Source: Limnanthes douglasii subsp. nivea | Lineage: Eukaryota; Streptophyta; Magnoliopsida; Brassicales; Limnanthaceae | Length of the DNA: 64,000 bases | Assembly: GCA_036936605.1 (NCBI GenBank) | Contig: JAUPFV010000005.1 | Location: forward strand, 73,420,885 to 73,484,884 | Direction: 5' to 3' | Shown here: one piece after another, positions 53,341-64,000 of the stretch | Layout of the letters: each line of letters opens with the position of its first letter | How positions within the stretch are numbered: position 1 is the first letter of the stretch | Notes under the pieces: model-generated | Seen by the model: only the letters and a program-made list of their open reading frames with translations | The model's database searches: none | What the model was told of the DNA's origin: nothing | Made by a program: the position numbers and the translations under genes

Positions 53341-53960
53341 TTAATTATTTATGAAACAACATGGAATTTTGCATCACCTCTTGTGTAAACACGCATATCA
53401 AAATGTCGTCGAACAAAAAAATGAATATCTTCTAGAAGTTTCTTCTTCACTCATTTTCAAATGAAAGTGCAAAATGATTTTTGGCAGATACTATTTCCAC
53501 TTCTTGATTTTCAACGAATCGAATACCATATTTTGTTCTTTATAATAAGATTCTATATTTGTGCTTTCTGATTTACAACATTTATGCCATATTAAACCCG
53601 CATATTTGGTTGTACTCGTTTTGTTAGAGATGTTAGTCCTAATCATATAAAATTGTATCCATATCTCTAAAATGTATTTTCTTGGATATTTATAGTTAAA
53701 AAAGGGTACAAGTGTTTTATCCCTCTCTCAACCGATATGTCGTGTCTAGAGATGCTACAATTTTAGAGCATGTTTCATTTTTCCCAGTTGCGCCTAGAGC
53801 CAAACTTCATACAAATAAAGAGGACGATGGCCTACTCATTTATTCCCTAGTCAGTTCTCTTGTATTCTTAAAACTGATTATGTTCCTAGATCAGTTTTAC
53901 TTCTTCAAGCATCTATAATTTCCATTACACATGTTTATTACCAACGTCTAAAATCTACTC
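53341..53960 (+). pseudogene. pol: integrase C-terminal half of Copia-2
   Basis: Across several frames the reading gives NRIPYFVLYNKILYLCF-like wording (usual: NRMPSSVL), then LKCIFLDI and FYPSLNRYVVSRDATILEHV, typical of the end of copia integrase. The catalytic third block is decayed (STNR region). Confidence 0.6.
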
Positions 53961-54985
53961 TGACATGCCCACTACTGATTCTTTCATCTTGGAGTCTTGT
54001 TTGAAACAATAATAAGTCTGATCTTGACCTTCTTATTGCTCATCGAAAAGGTAAAAGACAATATACTTCTCAAATTTCCTCTTTTACAGAATATAATCGT
54101 TTTTCACCTTCAACAAGAGATTTTATTGCAACTTTTGATTATATTTTTATTCAAAAAAACCGTTCATGAAGCTTTATGTTATCCTAGCTGGAAAGCTGCA
54201 AGGTATGAAGAGATAAAAACATTAGAAGATACGTGTAGTTAGAAGTTGGTTAATTTACCTTCCGAAAAGCAATTTATTGGTTGTAGATGGGTGTTTAGTT
54301 TCAGAATGAATCCATATAGGATGGTAGTTTGTCTTATAGAAAGATTTATTATAAAAGATTATGCTCAAATTTATGGTGTTGACTACTTTGAGACTTTTTC
54401 TCTGGTAGCTAAGTTTACCTCTATTCGTTTCAGCGTAAAAAAATGTATTGTTACATGGAGATATCCAAGAAGAAGTGTATATAGCAAAACCAGATGGGTT
54501 TGTTCTTTAGTAAGAAGAGATGAAAAGTATTTCGTTTGTACGAATTATTATATGGTTTGAAACAAAGTTCACGTGCTTGGTTTGGAAAGTTTAGTGAATC
54601 ACTCATTGAATTTGGGTTAAAGAAGAGTAGTTGTGATCATTTTGTATTTCATAATGTTCTGTAAATGGTATGATACTCGTGGTTGTGTATGTTGATCACA
54701 CCATTTATTACTGTGAGTGACAATGAAGGCATTTCCTTACTTAAATCATTTTTCCATTCAAAATTTCAAACAAAATATTTAGGACCATTCAAGTTTTTTT
54801 GGGAATGAAATAACAAGAAGCAAGAAAGGTATTCTTCTACCGTAGATAAAATATGTTTTGGATTTATTGATGAAAAAATTAAAGTTAGGAGTAAAACCAT
54901 GTAATAAACTAATGATTTCTAATTTTCATATACATATGGGGAATTATTTGGAGATTCAGAAATTTTTTATCTATTGGTAGGAAAG
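53961..54985 (+). pseudogene. pol: reverse transcriptase of Copia-2, 3' end missing
   Basis: Readable blocks: HEALCYPSWKAARYEEIKTL, CRWVFSFRMNPYRMVVCLIE, YGVDYFETFSLVAKFTSIRF, LLYGLKQSSRAWFGKFSESL, and a decayed YVDH where YVDD is expected. It ends near 54985, where Copia-3 begins on the other strand. RNase H is not present. Confidence 0.75.
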
Positions 54986-55580
54986 CTCAAATTTAGTACC
55001 TAATTTTATTTTCAACTTGTAAATATTGTCTATATTTTTACCTGTAAGAAGCATATCATCAATATATAACAGAAGATAAACATGATTTTATTATTTACTA
55101 TGGTTTATGTAAACACAAGAGTCTTGGTTTCTTCTCATGAAATTTTGTTCCATCATAAATTGTCAAATGTTCTCTTCCACTACCTCGGTTAAGGCCACAT
55201 AGAGATTTATGCATCAAACACACTTTTTATCTCATTTTTTTACTCAAAACCTTATCGTTCTGACATGTAGAGTTTTTCTTTTAATTCACCATGAACAAAT
55301 GTGGTTTTGACTTCCATTTTATTTAAATGCAAATCGTTAGTAGCCACCAAAGTGAGAAGTATTCTCATAGATGCATACTTTACAACTGGAGTAAAAACCT
55401 CATTATAGTTTATACCTTCTCTTTGAGTGTAACCCTTTTCAACAAGGATTGGTTTGCATTGATCATTCTCAATACCAAAAATACCTAACTTCCTCTTGAA
55501 TAACCATTTACAACTTATAATCTTTTGATTTAAAGGTCTATCAAAGAGTTCTCAAGTTTTGTTTTTATGAAAAGACTAAA
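54985..55580 (-). pseudogene. pol: reverse transcriptase N-terminal part (Copia-3)
   Basis: Minus reading from about 55560 gives decayed CKWLFKRKLGIF and QREGINYNEVFTPVVKYAS-like wording, then MKVKTTFVHGELKEKL-like and YLLLYIDDMLLTGKN at about 55045, the catalytic YIDD block. Stops and shifts are frequent. Confidence 0.75.
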
Positions 55581-56860
55581 TTGCATGTTTTATAGCCTCA
55601 TTCTATTTGTTCTAGTTACCATCCATTTTTGCTTCTTCAACAGTAAGTGGTTATTCTATATTTAAAATAAATATAGAACATAGAGCAGCAGAAAGCTCAC
55701 TATAATCTTTAAATCTTACAAGGGTTACAAATTTTTTTTTATCTCTAGCAAGTTATTATTTTGAGAGACCCCTCTATGTATATCATTTGATTCAATCTAA
55801 TTTGGTTTATCTCCTAACATGTTCTTGTTTCTATAATAGCTCCACTTTACTCAAAAGTTTTTGATATTTCACCTTCTTCTCAAGATAAGTGTTGAATTAC
55901 TTGATCCAAGTCTGAAACTGCTTTTCAAACCCTCTTTTTTTGTTGCTTCTGAAATTTTTAGAATTTTAAACACCAATTTTCTTAAAATGTTAATTTTAAA
56001 TTACTATTACCTTTTACTCATAAATTATCCAAATTTGAAACCTTTAGTTCCCATCAGATATCCAAGAAAAAAACTTTTCATAGAACGCACTTTTAGTTTT
56101 CCTTTATTTTGATGCACAAACACAACTGAACCAAAATTCTTTAAGTGTTTGTAAGCTTGTAGTTTATTCAGCCACATCTCTTCTAGAATACTATTATCTA
56201 TAGTCATAAATGGAGATCTATTGACTAATTACGCTGCGTTCTAAGCAACCTCAACCCAAAATTCCTCACCAAGCCTAGATTCATTCAAGAGACAATGAAC
56301 TTTCTTCAAAATCATTATCTTTATTATTTTAGCAACGCAATTTGTTGCGACGTGTAAGTGTACGTTCGATGACTATCTATGTCATGCTGCTTGCAGTAAC
56401 CATTGAAGCATTGATTACGCAATTCAAGCCCATTGTCAATTCAAAGACACTTCACCCTCTTATCCACTTTATTTTCTACAAGTTCCTTCCATTCTCAGAA
56501 TTTATCAAACGTATCATCCTTCGTCTTTAAGAAAGAAATACTAGACTTTTCTAGTCTTATCATCAATGATGTAAAGAAAATATTCCGTCCCAAATAAAAA
56601 ATTTGTAAAATTTTATGATCCCCAATGATCTGCATGAACATAGCTCTAAACATCCTTAATGTTGTATCTTCCCAAATTGAAACTCACTCTTTTAAGTCTC
56701 TCAACCTCACAGTTCACATAAGGCATACTTATTCACCTCATTCTTGCTTATAAGCCATTTTCAGGCTAGAATCTTCACATTTCTTAGACTCACGGGAGCT
56801 AATCTCCTGTGCCAAAGATTTATCTTGAAATTATTAGTTTCTACTTGACAAATTTTATTA
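55581..56860 (-). pseudogene. pol: integrase (Copia-3)
   Basis: Frame 56207-56025 reads EEMWLNKLQAYKHLKNFGSV, VFVHQNKGKLKVRSMKSFFL, the C-terminal part of the integrase. Decayed catalytic-core wording and the pre-integrase zinc stretch (LWHRRLAPVSLRNVKILA-like) extend upstream to about 56860. The shadow plus frame 55861-56112 is not a gene. Between 55581 and 55860 the sequence is the usual variable linker. Confidence 0.65.
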
Positions 56861-56999
56861 GTAATGGTTGACCCATCAAGTATGTACAAGGTATTCTCAT
56901 GATCTTGTCTTAAAATTATTGTATCATTCTTAAAATTATCGTATCATTCTTGTAAAAAACACAATAACCCTGTTGATATTAGATTTTTTCTTCGGTTTC

Positions 57000-57480
57000 A
57001 AATATATCAAGAATCTTGAGACTATTCACAATTCCTCAATGAATGTCTACTTTTATGGAGCCAAATTTGAGTGTCTCCACACAGCTTTCATCACCAAGAA
57101 TAACTCTTGTGGGACTACTTTATTAGAATTCATAAAACCAATCATTCTTTGATATCATGTGAAAAGAACAACCTGAATAAATCACCTGCGACTCTTTCGA
57201 TATTTTAGCATTTGTATCTAAAGCCACTATGCTCCATGGTTCATCTAACAAAACTACTGCCTCAATTGATATTCATGCTCCATAAGTATTTAGTAAGCAT
57301 AACAATATTTTATTATGTGCCCATACTTTTTACAATGGCATAAATTGATGTTTTATTGGGAATTTGATTTCCTTTTACTTCTCATTTTCCATCTCGATCA
57401 TCTGTTTTGCCCCTATGATTATCTCGAGCTTCTGATCTTTCTCTATGCGAGTCTTGTTTTTCAGGCTTCTTATACCTATC
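57000..57480 (-). pseudogene. gag: protease and zinc knuckle (Copia-3)
   Basis: Minus reading gives SGCSFHMISKNDWFYEF, the DSGCS aspartic protease site, at about 57200-57150, followed by VILGDESC and a KFGSIKV stretch. Upstream at about 57345 LCHCKKYGHIIKYC is a zinc knuckle with one Cys-spacing change. Broken by stops. Confidence 0.7.
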
Positions 57481-57483
57481 ATA

Positions 57484-58048
57484 TTAGTTCATACTCAAAT
57501 ATTCTCCACTTTTTTCATCTAATTTTGATATTTGAGTTCTCTTTTTGGCTACTCTTAAAACTTCATCCAATGACATTGAATCTCTAGCGTACTTTAATGT
57601 TTCTTTTAATTGATCATATGTGGATGGAAGTAAGTTCAATAATATGATCGGTTGGACTTTTTTTAGAAACATCCACTCTTACACAAGCCATATTTGCAAT
57701 GATCTTTAAGAACTCATCTATATTATCGTTAATATATAAAGAATCGCGCATCTTGAAAGTATAGAATTTCAACTGCACGAAAAATTTGTTCGGCAATGAA
57801 TTGGACATGTATAAATGCTCTAACATTTTCCAAATCTAAGCTACTATTGTACAATTTATGATATGACCAATACCAAATCTATTATATTCAATATTATCAG
57901 ATTCATTTTTTTTCTCTGATCGATCAACTTTACCTCGATCTTGACTTATCTGTGTTACTAACGAATAAGCAGAAAAATTGATCTCTAATTGAGCATTTAT
58001 TGTAATAAGATCATGGAGAAGATTTTCGTCAAATAAAACTAGTTTCAA
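57484..58048 (-). pseudogene. gag: gag (Copia-3)
   Basis: Frame 57826-57614 reads LEHLYMSNSLPNKFFVQLKF, YTFKMRDSLYINDNIDEFLK, IIANMACVRVDV, the UBN2-type copia gag core. Frame 57672-57484 continues QPIILLNLLPSTYDQLKETL and KYARDSMSLDEVLRVAKKRT. Frame 58048-57836 is the preceding segment, with LHDLITINAQLEINFSAYSL. The N-terminal start is missing. Together they cover most of gag with two breaks. Confidence 0.8.
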
Positions 58049-58079
58049 TCCTAGAAATCACAGATGAGCATACATTCTC

Positions 58080-58800
58080 ATATTCTAGGATCGGAAAAAA
58101 TCTTAAGGTCTGTTATATCATCAACAATGGTCATTGGAACTGGCTATCTAATATCAAATCGACGAGAGCAAGGAATACATTAATCTTCAAGGATTAACAA
58201 TCTCAATCTCGTTCTCACTCTACCTCCACATATCATCTTCAATGACGTTTACAATTGGACCGCGGAGACTGGAAATCCTAACTTCACGATCAAGGGCACC
58301 TATAACTCCATTCATACGTCCACCCCAATTGTGGCGTGGACCGAGTTAGTATGGAATACGTCCAATATTCCTCATTCTCGTCATTCATTTATTTTATGGC
58401 TTGCAATCCTTGACAAGCTTTCTACTCGAGACAAGTTTTTGAGTTGGGGCCTAAATGCTTTACCAGACTGTGTCTTATGCAACTCGGGCTGTGAAACTAT
58501 TGCTCATATCCTTTGTGACGGTAGTTTCACTCAGAGTCTTTGAAACTATGCAAATTCCAAGTTAATGTTCCCGACTGACGGCCGCTGCTGGCAATCTTGG
58601 GTTTGTGAGGCGTCAAATCGGTCTTCTTCACGAAACCGTCATCTTTGGTGTTCTTGCTTTGATGCGGTCATTTACGACGTATGAAGAGAGAAGAATGCAA
58701 GAATTTTGGTTCCCCTCATTCTATTGCCTCTACGGTTTCTTACTGTATTTTCTCGGATCTACTGTTCAAATTACATGACACCAAGCTTACATGGCATTCA
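58080..58800 (+). pseudogene. LINE ORF2 3' end: zf-RVT domain, first copy
   Basis: The frame TIKGTYNSIHTSTPIVAWTE, LVWNTSNIPHSRHSFILWLA, ILDKLSTRDKFLSWGLNALP, DCVLCNSGCETIAHILCDGS is the zinc-binding domain that follows the reverse transcriptase in plant L1-type LINEs (CxxC...HxxxxC). A stop at 58541 ends the main frame, but similar wording continues to about 58700. The RT itself is absent, as expected of a 5'-truncated LINE insertion. Confidence 0.8.
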
Positions 58801-59973
58801 GTAATTTTTTTATAATTCATTAATTTGTATATACTTGTCTTTTGGAGATCCTCCTCCCTTCTTGGTTTATGACAATTCTTATGTCCAAATCTTTAAAAAA
58901 AATTAATTTATTATTTTTCGTAGAAAAAAAATTGCCTTGAAAAGAAACTGAATGGTATACATACGCGTAAGCTGTTCGCATGCTGGTGGGTGATGTTTTT
59001 AGCCCAAGTTTCAATTAATCAATCCTTTATTTGTAACAGAATTACAAACTTAATAGGTAATCAAGATGAAATTAATTGTAAATGCAGGGGATGTTCATAT
59101 ATTACAATTCTTCCCGTCCAATTCAACCTCAAAATATTATTTTCTTCTATTTAATTTTTTTTTTATAATTCATAATTCCAACAATAAATTCTAGTCTTCT
59201 CGATTATCAATAATCTTCGATCGACCTCAGTTGATTTTCAGTCGACTACTATAAAAACATATTATAATAATATATTTTATTTGCATTTTTAATTTTATAA
59301 TCTCTCCAAGTAATGTTTTAATACAATACCCGAAAAAATATATAATATATAAAGAATGTTTAGTTATCATTTAACTTGTGTACAAAATTGTATTATAAGA
59401 AAAGTTGCCTAGGTGTATTGTCTAATATTGATGGAAAAATTTCAACCATAAAAGGTAAATTAAGTAATACAGTGTTTTAAAGTTATAAAGACATACAATA
59501 TAATTTAGATTTAAAAACCATGACATTAGCAAATAAAATTATACACACGATTAAATGAAAACAATTATATGAACACAAATATATATGTAAATTTTTTAGA
59601 TATCAGAATATTTTCTAAATAAATGTTGAAATTTAAAATATGTCTCAGAAATCTAAGAATAATTGATATATTATCTACCGGCTAAAAACTAGTAGGAGAT
59701 TTTCATGAATATTAAATGTTGTACAACGGTTATATTTTAATTTTTTACATATAATTAATAATTAATAAATATTAAATATATGAATTTATTAAATACAGAA
59801 ATATTATTTGGTAACAATAAAATAAGATGAAATTATTTGATAACTTTAGATAAATATGAGAACTAAAATGCTATATTGTTAAAAGTAAGACGATTTTAAT
59901 ACGTAAATGAAGATGATAAACCAATTCGTGATAGCTCGTGTGATTAATTTGTAAAGATTTTTAATGTTTTATT
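58801..59973. other. AT-rich stretch without recognised gene
   Basis: No frame or structure of note on either strand. The composition is very AT-rich from 59150 on. Confidence 0.5.
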
Positions 59974-60480
59974 AGGCTAAAAAACATTCGTGGTCTCCAT
60001 GTTTATCATTTGTATCAACTTGGTCATCTTCCTTCAATCATGCATAGAACTCATCTCTATCTTTTTTTTAAGTTGCATTTTCAGTCCCCCACACATGTGA
60101 AGTCTGTGAGCTTGACACGTGGCATCAGTTTTTGTTGCAAGAATGTCTCCCAATTGTTTTTTCAAAAATGCCCCTTAGCATTCCATGTCAGCAGCCATGT
60201 CACCTTCCATGTCAGTTTTACCATTTACTTTCAAATTTTATCATTTACCTTCAAATTTTACCATTTACCCATTAACTTAATAAACGGACCGGGTCGAACC
60301 CTAATTTAATTAAAAAAAAAGCCCGAAACCCAATATAACCAAACCCAATCCGTAGCAATATAACCCGACCCGTTTCCTTTTACCCAAATCAGACCCGTTG
60401 TCGTTCTCGTCGTGGCTCGGATCCTCTTCTCTCTACCTATCTCTCTCTTCTTCCAAAGCGTCTCCTTCTCTCTCTTTTCC
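59974..60480 (+). repeat. left terminal inverted repeat
   Basis: Contains a 20-base unit (accatttactttcaaatttt) repeated at 60221-60270, one unit more than in the right arm. A plant-type aaaccctaatttaatt string is at 60296 and acccgacccg at 60363. Confidence 0.8.
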
Positions 60481-60849
60481 GAAAAGGAAAGAGGAAGGTT
60501 CTTGAATGGAAGGTGGACCGAAATCCACGATATATTAGAAAAGAAAAACTTGGCTTGGGTGGACTGAAATCCACCAAATATATGGAAATTGGTAATGCAC
60601 TAAATTTAGTTTTTCACTTCTTCTTCTCTCTTTGACCTCATTGGCTTGTGAACTGATTAGTGTAGTCTATAATGTCGGCTAATTAGTCAGAAGATTCCTT
60701 TTTTACTTTCATTTAATTTATCATAGATTTTCATTTACTCACTCTCCCATCTCCATTAATGAAATATATAAAAAAAACACTGAAACTCCCTAACATTTCT
60801 CAACAAATAAATGACAATAACTACGGGTAAAGGGAAGAGGAGAGAGGTA

Positions 60850-61328
60850 TATAGAGAGAGGAGGAGACGACATGGAAGAAGAAAGAGGTAGGTAGAGAGG
60901 AGAGGATCCGAGCATGAGAACGAAGACGGGTCTGATTTGGGTAAAGGGAAACGGGTCGGGTTATATTGCTACGGGCTGGGCTGGGTTATATTGGGTTTCA
61001 AGTTTTTTAAATTAAATTAGGGTTCGACCCGGTCCGTTTATTAAGTAAATGGGTAAATGGTAAAATTTGAAGTTAAATGGTAAAACTAACATGGAAGGTG
61101 ACATGGCTGCTGACATGGAATGCTAAGGTGCATTTTTTAGAAAAAAAAATTGGGGGACCATTCTTGCAACAAAAAATGATGCCACGTGTTAAGCTCACAG
61201 GCTTTACATGTGCGGCGTACTGAAAACGCAACTTAAAAAAGGATGGGGATGAGTTCTATGCATGATTGAAGGAAGGGGACCAAGTTGATACACGTGGTAA
61301 ACATGGGGGACCACTGGTGCCCCTTTGA
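60850..61328 (-). repeat. right terminal inverted repeat
   Basis: Inverse of the left arm; includes gggttcgacccggtccgttt at 61020, matching aaacggaccgggtcgaaccc at 60282 exactly. Its last bases (ggtgccccttt) differ from the left end mainly by transitions. Confidence 0.8.
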
Positions 61329-62635
61329 TTTAACGAAGGATCTTTACCTGCTAGATATTTGGGGGTTCCTCGCATCACTTCCAGAATCACATACAACGAC
61401 TGCATACCTCGGTTTCTCAAAGTAACCAATCATATTAACTCTTTGACATCAAAACACCTGACGTACGTTGGTAAACAACAATTAATCAAATCGATTCCCT
61501 TTGCCAGCCAGGTATATTGGTCTTCAATCTTCATTATCCCGGTAAGATTTATAAATAAACTCTCTCATAATTTCCGAAGATTCCTCTTGTTCGGCTCGAG
61601 ATGAAGATCTTGGGGGAAACGATCGCTTGGGAAAAGCTCACATTTCCTGCAAATGAAGACAACCTTGGGATCCCAAGCCTAAAAAATTGGAATCAAGCGG
61701 CTGCCCTGAAGATATTTTGGTCCATATTAACCAAAAAAATAATCATATGGACTCAGTGGACCCTTGCATAAAAAATAAAACCATATGGACTCAAATTGGC
61801 TCTTGTAAACCTCCATCATATCCGTTTTGGGCCTAACATTACAAAATTGGCTCATTTGTGCAATATCTCCCGATCTTGGGTCTGGCCCTACCATGTCCTG
61901 GCCCCAAGTAGCCGCATGCAACCTCAACTTATCAAAATTATGAACACTCTAAGTGGTGTTTCTCCAGTTTCGGAAGCTGATGATATTTTTCTCTGGATCC
62001 CTAACAGGTCCATACCGTATTTTACCATCAACATCACCTATGTTGCTCTTAGACCATCTAGGGTAAAAATTGCTTGTGCATCATTTGTCAGGAAGAAGTA
62101 CTATATCATCGGGAACTCCTTTATCACCTGGATGGTCATTCACAACAAGCTCACTATACAAGATAAGCTAATTGACTGGGGGCTCGACACCACATCTGAG
62201 TGTGTTTTATGTTATAATTGCCCAGAAGCGCTGGAGCATATCCTCATTATTTGTCCTTTATCCTCCACTATTTGGGAGGCCATAGCTAGTAATTTTATGA
62301 TTAACTCAAACCCAACCTCCTGGGCCTCTTGGCTTGCGGAGGCGGGAGCTTGGACTACATCTGAAAATAGAAAATGCCATCTATGGCGAACAGATTTTTG
62401 TTTGACTGTCTACTACATCTGGACCGAAAGAAACTCTAGAATTTCCAAAAACAAACAAACGTTGAGCTCGAGTATCGCTCATCATGTTATTTTTTACCTT
62501 CGCTACCGCTACCACGGTACGTTTTACCCTAATAATAGGTTATTTAACGTACTTTAAGTCTTCGTTGCCTATTTTAAGGCTTAGCTCTATAATGTAATCA
62601 GGCCCACTCGACCGACCTGATATCTTGTAAACTAA

Positions 62636-62640
<5 letters not shown>
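61329..62640 (+). pseudogene. LINE ORF2 3' end: RT end and zf-RVT domain, second copy
   Basis: Frame 61359-61604 reads GVPRITSRITYNDCIPRFLK, HINSLTSKHLTYVGKQQLIK, SIPFASQVYWSSIFIIPVRF, the thumb region of plant LINE RT. After a shift, ETIAWEKLTFPANEDNLGIP then SLKNWNQAAALKIFWSI continues. Frame 61796-62557 ends with NSFITWMVIHNKLTIQDKLI and CVLCYNCPEALEHILIICPL, the zf-RVT finger, and WTERNSRI. A stop codon at about 61769 separates two parts. The 5' part of the LINE is missing; the inverted-repeat element adjoins it directly on the left. Confidence 0.85.

Positions 62641-62699
<59 letters not shown>
62637..62699. repeat. (TA)n microsatellite, about 31 units
   Basis: An uninterrupted ta repeat directly after the LINE 3' UTR. 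It may have grown from the LINE tail. Confidence 0.95.
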
Positions 62700-62701
<2 letters not shown>

Positions 62702-64000
62702 CAGCTTTTTATATCCAAAAAAAGTCTAATTGCTAACTTTCTTTTTCGTTAAATTATGACATATCTCGTTTTGCTAAAACTTTTATTTAACCACTTCTTA
62801 TTGCTCCAGCAACTGAAATGTTTGCGATTATTCTGTTGTTTACTAAAATTAAATTTGTTTATAACGCAGTTTGTCGATTAAGGCAGGTAGTTTGGATTGT
62901 GTAGCTCAATTGGGCATGTAGATGCGTGTAACTGGGCAAAAGTGGCCATTTTATTTCAGTGTTATTTCTCTATTGTCTTTTCTAAATCTTCAGTTTTAAT
63001 TAGCTTAAAATCCAAGCTATATTCCAGATGAACAAAATCACAATACCTCAAAGACGCCTTTTGTGGACATTGAAAGGTGTAAAAAATGTTTCTTCAAAAA
63101 ATCAATTAATTGTTTTATGACAATTGAAAAGTAAATTAAACTTTCTAGAATGTCGAAACATTCGACTCTTGAGCCTCGCAGTACTTCTGTTGACCCCGAA
63201 CAAGATGACGTCACCAATGATAAGTTATACTATAATCACTTACATATAGCAGAAAGTCAATAACATAAATCAAACTTACGCATGTGAGTTTATGTTTATC
63301 AAGAAATTTGTCGTTCGTCATTAAATAGTTAGTTGCATCCGGATCTGTTGTAGGAACTACAAGACGGTAAAGACCATATTCCGAACGTAATTGTGTTGAT
63401 AATGAGGAGAACTTTAAGAATGACGACAATAATGCCTACACTTCTGTCAGACGTTACCTTCTAGTGTTTCAACTCTATCTACATCACCAACACATAGACC
63501 TTTGCTCGTATGAGAAAGCTCTTCACGACAGACTCTCACAGAGTCAAACTAAATAACGGATAGGAACGAGCATGTCGTATTATCCCGCAACATATTTGAT
63601 CCTTAATTTCCACATTAGAATACACTCTTACCAACCCGTAGTTTCTTGGGCACAATCATAGAAAATTAGTCACTATGAATAATCACATCCCGGTCACGTC
63701 AATCTACGAATATCTTGGAAGAAGGGAATAATACTCTAAAATATGTTATGTATGCGTAACTGTTAGCATCATTATAAAATTGACAAATACGATAGAATGG
63801 ACGACCTTGATCATCATATTGAGGAATTTCAAAACGAGTTGTTGGGGTTCAGTGGAGACGATAGACTCATATGTTGAGTTTGCTTCATCAATTATGTGCT
63901 TGATTTAAACATGTGCATATTTTTAGAATATGTGGATGAGAAAATACATAAAAATATGTCGGGAATGCGTAATATTTATCAATCATAGGACTCGGCATAC
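62700..64000. other. AT-rich stretch without recognised gene
   Basis: The only frame of note is minus 63429-63211 (72 codons, STQLRSEYGLYRLVVPTTDP), with no family I recognise and no splice partners I can trace. No repeat or transposon motif is visible. Confidence 0.4.

Larger units (their letters stand above)
42016..54985 (+). mobile_element. Copia-2: plus-strand copia with nested insertions
   Basis: The 5' LTR (42016-42157), tRNA-Met-type primer site and a gag scrap (to 42621) are on the left. GAG-pre-integrase, integrase and RT (51990-54985) are on the right. Element C lies between them, and an LTR-like block interrupts integrase at about 52.54-53.34 kb. RNase H and the 3' LTR are missing; the element runs tail to tail into Copia-3. 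The small LTR and pol wording suggest the Ale/Retrofit type. Confidence 0.75.
54985..58070 (-). mobile_element. Copia-3: minus-strand copia, truncated in RT
   Basis: Minus strand from 58.05 kb: gag, zinc knuckle, protease, integrase, N-terminal RT, ending at the YIDDMLLTG block. There is no LTR on either side, so both ends are truncated. It differs in family from Copia-2. Confidence 0.8.
59974..61328. mobile_element. non-autonomous DNA element with ~490-bp terminal inverted repeats
   Basis: The left arm (about 59974-60480) and right arm (about 60850-61328) are inverted copies. For example catgtttatc...gtatcaacttgg at 59998 matches ccaagttgatacacgtggta at 61281, and gctcggatcctct at 60414 matches its inverse at 60902. 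The centre (60481-60849) is unique and has no frame. The arms match with scattered, mostly transition differences. Long inverted repeats with no transposase are typical of MULE-derived or foldback MITEs. I could not find a convincing target duplication. Confidence 0.85.

Noticed and set aside
63211..63429. Possible host gene exon (minus, 72 codons)
   Set aside because: No recognised domain, no traceable neighbouring exon; length is within chance for AT-rich DNA.

Overview
This window is plant nuclear DNA, almost certainly from a flowering plant, and it is a nested graveyard of transposable elements. I found no ordinary host gene, tRNA or rRNA. The evidence for a plant is the mix of Ty1/copia and Ty3/gypsy polyproteins, Mutator-like (MULE) and LINE remnants, GT-AG introns of 77-90 bp, and terminal features such as tRNA-Met-type primer binding sites. 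Nearly every reading frame is broken. The main exception is one 1,075-codon gypsy RT-RNaseH-integrase frame.

Layout, left to right. 1-4.3 kb: a minus-strand TNT1/Tork-like copia element cut by the left edge. 4.4-9.5 kb: a heavily decayed minus-strand gypsy relic with coding minisatellites. 9.6-11.06 kb: a ~580-bp segment present twice. 11.06-16.55 kb: a MULE remnant with a mudrA C-terminus (+), an acidic ORF (-) and a six-exon Ulp1-like (C48) protease gene with a polyglutamine tract (-). Its non-coding parts, and apparently only those, are studded with a short inverted motif. 16.55-26.08 kb: element A, a minus-strand Tat-like gypsy element with dual RNase H and an extra spliced antisense ORF (aORF, +). 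26.08-28.3 kb: a plus-strand gypsy gag relic (F). 29.98-30.4 kb: a copia RT scrap. 31.9-35.57 kb: a diverged relative of A (D). 35.57-40.54 kb: the 3' half of a plus-strand copy of the A-type family (E). 42.02-54.98 kb: a plus-strand copia (Copia-2) with a complete but decayed 9.2-kb Tat-like element (C, 42.62-51.78 kb) inserted in it, and a probable solo LTR inside its integrase. 54.98-58.07 kb: a minus-strand copia (Copia-3). 58.08-62.7 kb: two LINE 3' ends, plus a ~1.35-kb element with ~490-bp terminal inverted repeats. 62.7-64 kb: nothing recognisable.

The most interesting biology is in two places. The MULE at 11-16.5 kb looks like an autonomous element of the kind that carries accessory genes and dense non-coding binding motifs, analogous to the VANDAL/VANC anti-silencing systems. 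The A/C/D/E family carries a conserved antisense gene with its own TATA box and a conserved intron, and a conserved in-frame UAG followed by a possible stem-loop between protease and RT. Across unrelated elements many premature stops are at positions where a Gln codon is expected (CAA/CAG to TAA/TAG). That is the mark expected of cytosine-methylated, deaminating DNA.
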